A stretch of DNA of 64,000 nucleotides, from contig CM069454.1 of NCBI GenBank assembly GCA_035610835.1, positions 57,642,580 through 57,706,579 on the forward strand, read 5' to 3'. Below, one piece after another: positions 36,750-47,571 of this stretch. The stretch's first letter is position 1, and each line of letters begins with the position of its first letter. The position numbers were made by a program, and so were the translations under genes. The notes beneath the pieces are model-generated. The model did no database searches. It was not told where the DNA came from and saw only the letters and a program-made list of their open reading frames with translations. This DNA comes from Ophiura sarsii (taxonomy: Eukaryota > Echinodermata > Ophiuroidea > Amphilepidida > Ophiuridae).

Positions 36750-37360
36750 GCCTAGAAAAAAACCGAACATGTTTCCCGTCCCCGCCCGCCTCCTTTTTGG
36801 CCGCCGCCTCCTATTTTTTACTATTTACTATTTCCGAAAATTCTGTAAAAAAAATTTAAATTAAAAAATAAAATAAAAAATTGTTTAATTTTTTTGTTTT
36901 GTTTGTTAGTGATTGATCCTTTGCCCATAGGAATGGCAGGTGTAATGGAAATGCTGTATCATTTCATAGCATGTTCATGCCATGCATGACACAGAATTAT
37001 TGACATGGCTTCTCAATTGAAATAGTATGGCATGTATGGGGACCAATTATAATACATGTAGGCCTACATCCTTTCGATCAATGATGTTTTGTTCCTCATT
37101 CAACCTGAAAAATGAAGAAAACATAGAGAAACAATGTGTAGTTGGCTCTATAATTAGGTAAACCTTTTCATATTTTTATCCTCTGGCAATTAGAGTGGAA
37201 AATCCTGTTTAGGAGTGTTTGCAACACAGTCAGTTGGTCACTTTTGACTTGGCGGCCATCTTGAAAAAAATTAGCAAAAAATGGGAAAATAGTAAATAGT
37301 AAGACCCTCCTTCCTCCTTTTTTTAAAAAGTCCGGACGGAAAACATGTACTTTTTTTTAC
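36750..37360. mobile_element. About 600-bp TIR element
   Basis: Left AACATGTTTCCCGTCC and TACTATTTACTATTT pair with AATAGTAAATAGTA and GGACGGAAAACATGT near 37290-37350. AT-rich interior, no frame. Ends approximate. Confidence 0.55.
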
Positions 37361-38249
37361 TATGCCTAATGATGTGTGTACAGACCGGGATGATCCTCTA
37401 CTCTTTACGAAGGAATCTGTGACTTTTAACATGCACCATATTTGTACATTCAGTTCGGTAGAATTCATCATCAATTCATACGGTCTTGTATTTCAAATAC
37501 CACTCTGAAATCTGATACATGTACGTCAGCCTATATGAAATATGAATTAAGCTTACTTTTACATACGTGCTTGAAATCCAAGGACTTCTGTCTGTGTGCG
37601 TACTTTTTCGGAACATATTTCACGACTAATTGCTCTATACATTTATTTGTATGTACTTGAAACATCATGGATCTATATTATTTGTGTCTTGAACATTAAA
37701 AACATCATTGAAATACCGAAATTTGAATAATCATATGTTTAATAGAATCATGTTTGTTTGTTCATTATGACATGTAGTGTAAACTTTGACCTTTCGTTAC
37801 GTTGCTATGGAAACGGCGGTGCAGTATGGAATTTTTTTAATTCTGCGCAGATAGAATCTAAATGGTACCCGCTCAACTCGATGTTTGGTCAAGTCGACCG
37901 TTACGTACTCGACAGTTAACCGACCCCACGTAAGAAACTAGACGATAAGACAATCCAACTCGAATGATATAAGCTCCCTGGATATACCCGACGATTTCAC
38001 GGCCGAATTGACTGAAAATCGGTTATCATGGCCCCATGGTTCCCTGTACAGATGCGTTTGGCTCATTCCATGTAAATTCCCCCCAAAAATAAGGCATTGC
38101 TATTATAGGGGTGCGCACCCAATGGGTACGTGTACCATTAATAGAAGAGCCCGTTGTTAGAGCCCATTGGTACAGGGAACCAGCATTTTCATGACGTAGA
38201 ATCTTGAGAATCGTGAAATTTTATTAAAAAGGCTTGAAAAGTACCATTT
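37361..38249. other. Intergenic: SINE tail fragment and a small inverted repeat
   Basis: 37378-37432 is a SINE tail (minus). 38038-38178 is bounded by GGTTCCCTGTAC and its complement GTACAGGGAACC, an approximately 145-bp inverted-end element. The 72-codon frame at 37442-37660 has no recognisable domain or splice signals. Confidence 0.4.
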
Positions 38250-39205
38250 TGACCATAGTGACCCCAAATAGTTTTCAATTTTAAAAACCGGAGTAGAGTA
38301 TGTGAGTATGGTCATAAGGAGAATGATGACTGATTCTGGTGATCTTGGGTCGTTTCGCTAAGGAGCAAAAACACTTTAAGTAAAATCACGTTTTAACACC
38401 TAGTGACCCTTGTGTGACACTTGACCCCAAACCATAAACGTCCTTTTTGAAGATCATGTAGAGCTTTCTACTGACGAAGTCTGGTGATTATAGCATCTAA
38501 TTTGTGGATTTTATAGATGGTTTGCCAGAAAGATTTTCTGGCAACCAAAAGTTTTTGTTTATGACCCCAAGTGACCCTAATGACATGTCACTTTTAATCG
38601 CTCAAAACCCTATATGAACATGAACTCAAGGAATCTTTTGACTAATTCTGACGGTCATCAGTTATTTCATGTGAGACTAGATGCATTTTGAGTGAAAGGG
38701 GTGAAATTTACATTTTGACCCCTAGTGACCCCAAATGATTTTTATTTTTAAAAACCGTTCTTTTGTATATGCGTACGGTCAAAAGGAATATGTGGACCAA
38801 TTTTGACAATCCTAGGTCATTTCACTAAATTGGAAATGCGCTTTAAGTGAAAATCACGTTTTGACCACTAGTGACCTTTGTGTGACCTTTGACCCCTAAC
38901 TTTGAAGACCCTATATGTAAGTCAGGTAGGGGGTCCTACTGACCAAGTTTGGTGATTGTAGCATGTAAACTGTAGAAAAAATAGCATTTTGTAGATGGGT
39001 TTGATAGAAAGAAAGAAACAGTACAGATACAGTACCTCGATTTTTGAAAAAATCAAGGTAAGAAAGAAGATCAAGAAAGAAACGGCAGAGATACAGAACC
39101 TCGATTTTTTGAAAAAATCAAGGTAAAGAAAAAGAAGAGGAGGAAGAAGAAGAAAGAAACGGCAGAGATACAGAACCTCGATTTTTGGAAAAAATCAAGG
39201 TAAAT
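38250..39205. repeat. TGACC-family repeat copy with hairpin tail
   Basis: A diverged copy of the 29067-33140 family (AATGATTTTTATTTTTAAAA, GCGTACGGTCAAAAGGAATA, TGACCTTTGACCCC). It ends in three tandem units, each containing the hairpin CTCGATTTTTGAAAAAATCA (near 39036, 39101 and 39176) plus GAAAGAAACGGCAGAGATAC. The same hairpin-like end (ACCTTGATTTTT) closes the units at 30137 and 31649. Confidence 0.7.
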
Positions 39206-39239
39206 AGGCCGCCTATAGGCCTATTTCCTTACCTGAAAT

Positions 39240-41060
39240 TGAATGTTTCCCGTCATTACCCCATATCACATACATATGAGAAAATATATTGCATGCCTAC
39301 ATAGTATTCTGACCTGAAATTGAATGCGTCCCGTCATTACCCAAAGCTATATCCCATGGCTTTAAATACGTTTAAGGAACCACACTATTTCATTCCACCT
39401 CATGACCCTTCCTGTTACACAATTAAGTATCACATTTCTTCATCAACCCCTTCACAAACCACATTACATCATTACACACAACCCCCACCCGTCACCGCCA
39501 CTGACCTGGAATTGAAAGCATCCCGTCATTACCCCAACCTATGTCCATGGTTTATACTTTTAAGGAACCACATTATTTCATTCCATCTCGTGACCCTCCC
39601 TGTAATACGCAATTTAGTATCACATTTCTTCATTAACCCCTTCCCAAACCACATTACATCATTACACACAACCCCACCTGTCACTCACTGGCCGCCCCCG
39701 CCCCGTGGCTTATCTCAACCCCAAGCCTTCTTAACCTAACCAACTCCCGTAGCGCAGCGTATTTCTCCAATATTTGCCAAGGAACCACACTATTTCATTC
39801 CACCTTGAGACCTCGTTACGCAATTTATGGGGGGACTTAAGGAAGTTTTTTGTTGAATTTTGTTAGTGCTGTAATTATTGAACCATGACGCAAATATATA
39901 TAAAAGTATACCTTTTTGGAAAGGAAGTGGATCAGAGAATCCAAATTTGGCATCAATTTTGACCAAAAATGTTGATTTTTTTTCCCAAGCTATATCCTAT
40001 GGTTTATACTTTTAAGGAACCATACTATTTCATTCCACCTCGTGACCCTCCTTGATACACAATTTAGTATCACATTTCTTCATAAACCCCCTGCCACCCA
40101 AACCGCATTACTTCATTAACTCTTTACCTGACATAGACGCATTAATGCGTCAACACAACCTTTTTTACGTTTTACCCTATAACTCGTTAACCAAACATCG
40201 GGAGTATGGCAAACTATACCTTTTTGGAATCCTTGTGCTCAGCCGAACAATTTGGTATGCCTTTTAGTGTAATTAAAGGCATTTGAATTTTTGTGCCCCT
40301 GTATGGCGGCCATTTTAGATTTGGATTTTGGATTATATTTGTCGTGCTGGTCGTACACGATTCTAGTCGTTGCGCCATAACCGAATAACCCACTACAGCA
40401 AATTTGGTATCAAAATGTTCAGAATTATAATGCCCATCTCTTGAAAGCATTTTGAAGGGCTCAAGTAGTATAGTTTTCATACAGGACTACTAAATATTTG
40501 TAAAAAAATATGTTACAAAAATTGCATGCTGGGTAACGGTTACCATGGCAACCGCCACGATCGTCCGGTATCGTTGAAATTTTCACAGAAGTGTCCGGCC
40601 ACTCATAAGCTTTCAGAATATATATAGTTTTACTACCTTACAGAGTCTCATATTCAAATTATAAGTTGATATTTACATGCATGTGCAAATTCACAATTTC
40701 TTCAAAAATTAATTTGTCAGGGAAAGAGTTAAACCCCTGGCCCAGCCCGCCGTCACCGCCCTCCCCCCACCCGCACCGTGCTTATCTCAACCCTCCACCT
40801 CGTGACCCTCCCTGTTAGTGTTACGCAATTTAGTATCTCATTTCTTCATTTCCCCCTTGCCTCCCAAACCACATTTTTCATTAGACCGCTCGCTCCCGCC
40901 CGCCGCCCCAGCCGTCAACTCCCGTCCCCGACCCGCCGCTGTTCCCGCCTGCCCTGCCGTCCCCGTCTCCGCCCCCGCCCCATGGCTTATCTCAAGGCCT
41001 AAACCATAACCAAACTCCCATGGCGCAGCGTATTTCTCCAATATTTGACCGCCCGCGTGT
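39240..41060. repeat. Tandem repeat of about 200 bp, interrupted by a TTAA element
   Basis: Imperfect units contain TATTTCATTCCACCTCGTGA, AATTTAGTATCACATTTCTT and CCCGTCATTACCC, at about 39335, 39530, 39780, 39975-40110 and 40795-40870. GC-rich unit tails (CCGCCCCCGCCCC) near 40975 are unlike the AT-rich surroundings. Frames on both strands reflect the repeat. Confidence 0.7.
40120..40728. mobile_element. 609-bp element with TTAA duplication
   Basis: Ends CTCTTTACCTGACA and complement (TGTCAGGGAAAGAG), flanked by TTAA at 40116-40119 and 40729-40732, inside a tandem-repeat unit. Part of its interior (ACATCGGGAGTATGGCAAAC, GTGCTCAGCCGAAC) matches older sequence near 6560 and 53480. No transposase frame. 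Confidence 0.75.
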
Positions 41061-41924
41061 GTAGGGGTGCGTGGATGTAGTGTGTGCGCGTGTTTATTTT
41101 GCATGGCGCACTGCGACGCGTTATGTGTTACGCGCGCCGACTGCATGGTTACAGTGTACGCATAGAGAAAAAACAAACATGGCCCGTAGAAATAGTCTCA
41201 AAAGCCGGGCTGAAAAGGCCCTGGATTTCCCGCTTTTGCTCATATCTCGGCCAATTCTGAACGGTTTTCAGCCATTTATCATGTTGATAGCTTAATATAA
41301 CACTCACATTATAATCATCTTTTATCAGTGCAACGTTCACGGCGTTTAGATGCAAACTGAGAGAGCCTTTTATGGATACACATTTTATGGATACATAGTC
41401 ACAACATAAGGCAAATTATAGTATGATGTGCTTCTTTCAATTTTTTTATTTTTTTTACCTTGGGAAGAAGAAAAAATAGCGACCCTAGATTTCCGAAAAT
41501 TTGGGTCGATCGGAAAGGGAAAGGCAACTTTTTTTTTGTGGGGGGGGGGGCCTAGTGGTATACGTATAAGTGCATCCCTTTGGGGTGCCTTTTTGCGAAA
41601 TTTTGTATATCGATGGGTGGTAATTTAAAAGATTTTTGGAATAGTAATGCCCCCTTAATTCTTTGATGGTATATAGAAGGGTTTACTTTGTCAGGTTAGG
41701 GTCGGTCGGGCATCTGTGTTTTGAGTTTTTTCAACTTTTAAATATTCATAGATTTTCAAAAATATTAATAATGATTCATTTTCAAAGATATTAAAAAATA
41801 AAAAAAAAAACTTTTAAAAAATCCAAATTTTTCAAAAAAGTTTTTAAAACAAATTATCTAATAAAAAAATGGGTTGGTTGGGTTTGTACTCTATCATATT
41901 GTTTGTTTTTGATATCCATCACAG
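41061..41924. other. Region upstream of the first recognised exon of PARP copy 2
   Basis: Contains the GGGTCGGTCGGG repeat (about 41700), poly-T and poly-A tracts, and a polypyrimidine tract with acceptor AG at 41923-41924. Probably intronic. No exon for N-terminal CCCH fingers was recognised. Confidence 0.45.
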
Positions 41925-42550
41925 ATGCTTCCCGATAGCTCTGACAAAAAAAGTGATACCTTTGAGATAGCATACCATATATTCAAGGATCAGGAAGATG
42001 GTCTGTTTGAATTCTTTCCAACAGTTTCAATTGATCACATTAGTATCACTGTATATGGAAGTACAACAAACCTTTTACGAAGACCACAACTTTACGCAGT
42101 GGAAGAAAAGAAATCAGGACCTGTGAAAGAGTCTAGTGCTTCAGTTGGAACCGATCTTGAATTAACCGATCCTGGTGCTGCAGCAAAACAGGACGAGACA
42201 CCAAGGAAATTGTCAACACAGTTGGCTCTCTCTCAGAGACCTGCTGTTCCTAAGGCTTCCCAGCAAGTATCTGCTGAACCCACCGAGCAAGAAAGCCTCA
42301 GTGCCAGTTTATCCTCCACAAGTGCTTCGTCCCCTCTTCAGGCTCGTGAAATCTGTCCAGACATGGTGCGCAACAAGAAGTGTATAAATGGTGAAGAGTG
42401 TCGTAAATTTCATTCGGAGTGTTCTTATCAGTGGCAGTATTTAAATCCTGAATCGGACGAATGGACAAACTTTCCACAGGATGTTAATATAATATTTGAA
42501 GAAAGGTTCTGCGAGCCAACCACTGATGTTTTGCAATATGCAATGTCGAG
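41925..42550 (+). CDS. PARP12-like: PARP copy 2, exon a: N-terminal segment, CCCH finger, WWE1 start
   Basis: Encodes residues 1-208 of the visible product, which in total is 810 residues over five exons. The exon is bounded by an acceptor (ATCACAG) and a donor GTAGGT at 42551, leaving two bases of a split codon. The ATG is the first codon after the acceptor, so it may be an internal Met and the true start may lie upstream. Residues 1-60 are unrecognised and 60-140 are a Ser/Thr/Gln-rich linker. A canonical CCCH finger follows, C144-x8-C153-x5-C159-x3-H163. WWE1 then begins (SYQWQY, DEWTNF). The same CCCH-WWE1 unit and splice phase occur in exon 3 of PARP copy 3. In PARP12/PARP13 the finger before the WWE pair is part of the RNA-binding module. 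Confidence 0.88.
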
Positions 42551-43182
42551 GTAGGTAGCTATACCAGTGTCAATACTATAGTTTGATCAGCTCCAATTGG
42601 TGAGCCTCCTTATACAGCAGGAAGTGAATACAGAAATGAGTAGGCGCACATGAACGCAATAAACAAATGCATGACAACTGACATGTGCGTTTGGCCAAAA
42701 TTATGTGCAATTGGCTCAAATCAGGCATGTTCGCTTGGATTGCTTTTGCCTGTGGAGAGATAAAACTGAAATGGAACTGATTGAACTATTAGCTTGTTTG
42801 GGGGAAGGGGGAGAGGAGAGGGGGAAGTGCTCTGTGGGTATGGTCATAGGATGAACAGTCTTTGCAGAATTCTGAGAGAGGCCTCACACCGCAACATCAT
42901 TTTCTGCCATAAGTGTGATAAGAAGTAGTTTATCCCTATTAATCTATTTAAGTATGTAACTATGCACTTTCATGTTACTGCAAAATGGGTTGACTTGCCT
43001 AATTGGTCATTATCTGATGATCAATTTGTCTCATTTTTCAGCATTTTATCTTTGTTGGTTGTACTTTGCACTAAAATCAAATTGGTCATATTCAGTGGGT
43101 TTAATCAAGATTAAAACTATCAAGAAAGAGACTCCTATTTTTTCTATCCACCCTGTATATCAATCAATCTTTCACCTTGCAG

Positions 43183-43372
43183 CGGCAATGATTACAAACA
43201 TTTGTTGAAGGAGTTAACCGTTTCCAGATTTTGCATCGGAAATGACATCTTCCGACGCCTCAGTACTATGTCAACCGTACAATGTCGATCCGCCGGGTTA
43301 GAACCGTTCTGTATTGATTGGCTGTGGTATTGGCAAGATGTGAATGGAACGTGGATACAGTATGCTCAGAAG
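43183..43372 (+). CDS. PARP12-like: PARP copy 2, exon b: end of WWE1, start of WWE2
   Basis: Residues 209-272. Acceptor CCTTGCAG (AG 43181-43182) and donor GTAATT at 43373. The split codon AG|C gives Ser209 and the exon ends in phase 0. It completes WWE1 (FCIGNDIFRRLSTMSTVQCR) and opens WWE2 with the aromatic signature W255-L-W257-Y-W259 ... NGTWIQYAQK. WWE domains of PARP11/12/13/14 bind the terminal ADP-ribose or iso-ADP-ribose of poly(ADP-ribose). Of the tandem WWEs in PARP13, only the second binds it. That the same holds here is an inference from sequence: WWE2 looks more canonical than WWE1. Confidence 0.88.
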
Positions 43373-43946
43373 GTAATTTATACAGGGTGTCCCAGAATTA
43401 TGTATTCTGTTCAAATCTAAAATCCAATAGTGTATCGATCTCAATCTAATACCTCAACATGTTCAAGTCAAACCAATACATCAATCAAGTCTGTGTTTTT
43501 GTCAATATATCATAGCTACCAAATTCCCCACCCCCAGGGAAGTTTACAAAGGTGACTACTTTATGCAGGGTTAACTTGTTTTTTACTTGTAACTTGACCT
43601 GACATCTTGTCCAATGACTTGCCCTTAATATAATGACTTGGTCCCAATAAAAAAACCACCTCAAAATGACTTGAAGTTTGAGTGTTTTATGACTTGAGGG
43701 TTAGGGACATGTATAAGATTTGTTTAAGCCCTGAACTCCATGAAATCCCATTTAAAAACTATGCTGGCACCCAACGTTCCCTCATGGCGGGTGATAAGTA
43801 AGTGTGGACGGAATTGTTGAATTTGGGCGTGCGACCCCCTGGCTAAGCGTTAGGGTTTAGAGCTTCATAATAATTCTGCACTATAGAAAGAATAATTATT
43901 TTAAGATCTAAGCATGTTCTGATATCATACATCTTCAATTTTTCAG

Positions 43947-44173
43947 TCTGCCAAAGACACCACAAGTGATGTAGATGGGGACACTTTAGAGAGGGCCTAT
44001 GAGGATTATCTGACAGGACATGGTGATAAGATGTTCCCATTCTCCACCCATGAGAACAACTACCAACTCAACTTTGAAACCATGCAGCAACAAAATGTCC
44101 ATTACAAGACACAAAGGAACGTGCGCAGAAGGCCAAAGTTTCAGACCGAGTCGGATCGACGGCAACTTGCAAG
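43947..44173 (+). CDS. PARP12-like: PARP copy 2, exon c: rest of WWE2
   Basis: Residues 273-347 plus two bases of codon 348. Acceptor TTTTTCAG (AG 43945-43946) and donor GTACTT at 44174. The sequence runs SAKDTTSDVDGDTLERAYED and later FETMQQQNVHYKTQRNVRRR. The second is the C-terminal strand-plus-basic motif typical of WWE domains adjoining a PARP catalytic domain (family knowledge). The following intron is 3.2 kb and carries three inverted-repeat elements. A near copy of this exon's end (TTTCAGACTATGGCTGATCG ... CTGCAAGGTACTTT) sits at 44411-44456 in that intron, a small local duplication including the donor site. Confidence 0.88.
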
Positions 44174-44410
44174 GTACTTTATTTTATCATTTCTCATTAG
44201 ACCTTAGAACTTTTATATTAAGAACCACAATTCCTAAAGATATTTTATACTTTCACATGCTTGTCTGTCAAAGTGTAACGTAACTGAACGAGGGTGCAAA
44301 TAAGAAATTTCATACCGGGAGCTACTGTGGTCACGTACCACCCATACTTATAACTCATAACCCTATGAGAACTACCTGGTGATTGGCTGAAATTTAGGCT
44401 GTGTCAAAGT

Positions 44411-44458
44411 TTCAGACTATGGCTGATCGACGGCAGTCTGCAAGGTACTTTGTCATAA
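44411..44458 (+). pseudogene. Partial duplicate of the end of exon c inside the next intron
   Basis: AAGTTTCAGACTATGGCTGA and CGGCAGTCTGCAAGGTACTT closely match 44140-44180 (end of exon c plus the GTACTT donor) about 270 bases downstream. It looks like a decayed local duplication, leaving a decoy donor. No open frame leads into it. Confidence 0.55.
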
Positions 44459-44868
44459 AATCAAGATGTTTTTTGTCCTTTTTGCCTTTTTCAGTGATTA
44501 AAATGTTAAAAAAACATTTAAGGTTTTTTGACATTTTAATCGCTGAAATTATTTTTTAAATGTTCAAAATGTTTACATGATAATTTTTTGATTAGGTTCA
44601 GTGTCAGAATGGTACAAGAAATGATTATACACTCAGTGTCTGATTTTAAATTTGGCGAGAAATATTTGGGTTTTATCTCCGCACGCAAAAGTAATCCAAG
44701 CGTGATCGCGCGATTATAGCCTCTTGTACACATTTTTTGTCATACGCATGTGTCACGCATATGATGCACAGTGTGTTTGTTGTTTTCGTGCAAGCTCGCG
44801 TCATCTGTATTCATTGGCTGCTGTAAGGAGGCTTCGCCAATTTGGAACTGATCAAACTATAACATAAT

Positions 44869-45174
44869 CAAGGCTCAAGATAAGCGGGCGCTAGGCGATT
44901 TTTACCCTTGGTCCTCCTGCCATAGCGCCCGGTAATGCTCGAAAATAAACAACCGAGCGCTGATATATTTAGTCCAAACCAGCACCCGTTGACGAAGCTT
45001 GCCCAAGACATCGAATTTCGATTTGATAATGCTGACACGCTGGATTTAATCAAACGTTAGCTCCCGGTAGACTGAAAGGAGCTCCCGGTTCTCAATAAAT
45101 CCCATGATCCAGGCTCTACTTTTGGAGAAAAAAAATAGCTCCCAGTAAAAAAAACCCTGTTATCTTGAGCCTTG
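44869..45174. mobile_element. 306-bp hAT-type MITE in PARP copy 2 intron
   Basis: Perfect 15-bp TIRs CAAGGCTCAAGATAA / complement. The 8-bp flanks AACATAAT (44861-44868) and AGCATAAT (45175-45182) match at 7 of 8 positions. An 8-bp target duplication and a CA start fit the hAT superfamily. Confidence 0.8.
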
Positions 45175-45424
45175 AGCATAATCATATCAAGTAGTTATAA
45201 CTGTTAGTTTGAATCACAATTCCTTTAGACATTTCATGATGTAACACATATACATGCCCATCAAAATAAGATGCAATTGTATCACGTATAGGGATGCAGT
45301 ATGTGTTGGGTATCACACGCACATGTTTTGTAAATAGGCACGTGATCATGACCCGGAAGTATGTGCTCTCTGTTGAATATCAACTTAATGTGTACAAGAT
45401 GAATACACAAATTTGTCATAAAAA

Positions 45425-45720
45425 GATTCAAATATGAAGAGCTTTGTGGCAAATGGGCCACCGTCCACTTCTACATGTTACTCATTTTGTATTATTGAAT
45501 TTGCATTGACAGTTCATGGAATTAATCAAATCATTGTATGGCTGTGTTCATTAAACTGTTTCTATATGAATTGGATTAGTGCATCCATGCACGCCAATTG
45601 AGGCACCAACAATACAAGCCACATTCCACATAATGAAAAGCCATCCATTCAATAATGCAAAATGAGTAACAGGTAGAAGTAGATGTAGGCCCTTTTGCAA
45701 AACAGCTCTTCATATACTGA
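45425..45720. repeat. Foldback repeat in PARP copy 2 intron
   Basis: ATATGAAGAGCT ... TGTTACTCATTTTGTATTAT (45432-45500) pairs with its complement at 45650-45717. Arms are about 70-75 bases with an approximately 140-base loop. Confidence 0.65.
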
Positions 45721-45821
45721 TAGTTGTGAACCAGACTATGTGAAATCCCATGTACTCGACACATACCCTACAAGCGTGTAGTTGACGTTGCATATGGTCA
45801 TTTTAGTTGCTCATGTAAATA

Positions 45822-46742
45822 CACCCTTCAAAATATGTAAGTTCCCCCCTAGCATATACTAGAATATTTCACAAAATATTTGATGGATTTAAATAATTTT
45901 CAGCAAGAAAGATGCACCCAATTGTTAGGCACATTTTGATACCAAATTTGTTGGCCTTGAGACAATGCAACGATAAGAAATTGTGCCATTTACCAATTTT
46001 TATACAGAAAAAAAGTGGCACTAAATCTCACTGGCTATGGCTGGTTTTGTCCATAAATTAACAGACATTTTCTTGGTGGATTTATCGTGCACAGAAAATG
46101 GGAATCTACTAAACAATTAAGTGTGGCATCATTTCAAGAAAACCAATAAGCAGATCATAATTATGTGTGGCAAGTTCGTCTGATTATGAATGACGTGGCA
46201 ATTTGGTCCGATTATGAGTGACATGGCAATTTGGTCTGATTATGTGCGACATGGCAAAATGGTCTGATTATGTGTGACCAAATTGTCAAGTCGCACATAA
46301 TCAGACCACATTGCCATGTCACTCATAATCGGACCAAATTGCCATGTCACTCATAATCGGACCAAATTGCCATGTCACTCATAATCAGACGAACTTACCA
46401 CACACATAATTATGAACTGCTTATTTTCTTGAATGATGCCACACATAATTGTTTGGTAGATTCCAATGTCTGTGCACGAAAATCCACCAAGAAAATGTCT
46501 GTTAATTTATGGGAAAAAACAGCCATAGCCATTGAGATTTAGTGCCACTTTTTTTTCTGTATAAAAATTAGTAAATGGCACAATTTCTTATCGTTGCATT
46601 GTCTCAGGGCCAACAAATTAGGTATCAAAATGTGCCTACCAATTTGGTGCATCTGTCTAGCTGACAATTAATTAAATCCATCAAATATTTTTGGAAATAT
46701 TCTAGTATATGCTAGGGGGGAACTTACATATTTTGATGGGTG
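45822..46742. mobile_element. 921-bp near-perfect inverted repeat in PARP copy 2 intron, TA flanks
   Basis: The two arms of about 440-460 bases are complementary from the ends (CACCCTTCAAAATATGTAAG and complement) to the centre near 46280. TA flanks both sides (45820-45821, 46743-46744). Next to the centre each arm holds tandem units of about 28 bp (TGATTATGAGTGACATGGCA). In a pre-mRNA of PARP copy 2 it would fold into a very long hairpin. Probably a foldback mariner-type element. Confidence 0.88.
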
Positions 46743-47352
46743 TACTTGCACAAACAGCATCAGATAATAGAGACCTTTCGTGTTTCAGATTAGTGGCCAT
46801 TTTTGAGGAAAAAAGTGATTTTGTGTCCAATTTTGTTCACTTTTTTGGCACTTTTAAGTCAAAATGTCAAAAAATATAAGATTAGGTTACAAATAAAAAG
46901 TTGTCCCTAAGTTAGTGTCGCAACATCATAAATCCAGCGATTTAGTCATTTTTTACTCATAAATATTTTTGTGAGCTTTGTTCAAAAAATGTAGGTCAAA
47001 ATTGATGCCAAATTTGAATTTTCTGATTCATTTCCTTTCTAAAAATGTATACTTTTATATACATTTAAGTCATTGTTCAATAATTGCAGCACTCACAAAA
47101 TTCAAAAAGTAACTTCCTTGAGTCCCCCCTTAAATCCATCCCCACCCCATCAATCAATGTTGGAGGAACTGCCAAGGCTTCTGATAACATGACTGGGATC
47201 AACATTGCCTTGGGGTAGAGGGTCGGTCACTTTTGTCCTTAATTCAAACAAAGTGTGTCAAACTTTTTTTCTCGTGATTGTACGTCCTGAATACCGAATC
47301 AACAATTTATCTCCTTTATATCATTGTTTCCAACATTCCTTTTACAACACAG

Positions 47353-47571
47353 GCAGCAGAAATCCCAAGATAATCCTAATGAGGAAATTTTCCCCAAATC
47401 GTGGGTTATGAAAGGTATGCAGACAAGCTTGGAGCCCAAGTTGATCCGTCTCAACTGCAAGGAGGAGGAGTACCTAACAGTGGAGAAGATGTTTCTAGAA
47501 ACCATGGAGGATGTGAACATACTGGCTATAAAACGTGTGCAGAATATGGAATTGTGGGACGATTTTTATAG
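47353..47571 (+). CDS. PARP12-like: PARP copy 2, exon d: N-terminal part of PARP catalytic domain
   Basis: Residues 348-420 plus two bases of codon 421. Acceptor CAACACAG (AG 47351-47352) and donor GTGAGT at 47572. A linker (QKSQDNPNEE) is followed by the start of the catalytic fold: SWVMKGMQTSLEPKLIRLNC, then EYLTVEKMFLETM and IKRVQNMELWDDFY. The last motif corresponds to the helix and strand before the HGT loop in PARP7/11/12/13/14 (the I-x-R-I-Q-N-x-x-L-W pattern). The donor splits the codon before KREK, exactly as the acceptor phase of the last exon needs. Confidence 0.9.

Noticed and set aside
39320..41176. Pro-rich and Arg-rich frames on both strands
   Set aside because: Follow the approximately 200-bp tandem repeat and its GC-rich tails; periodic stops in every unit elsewhere.
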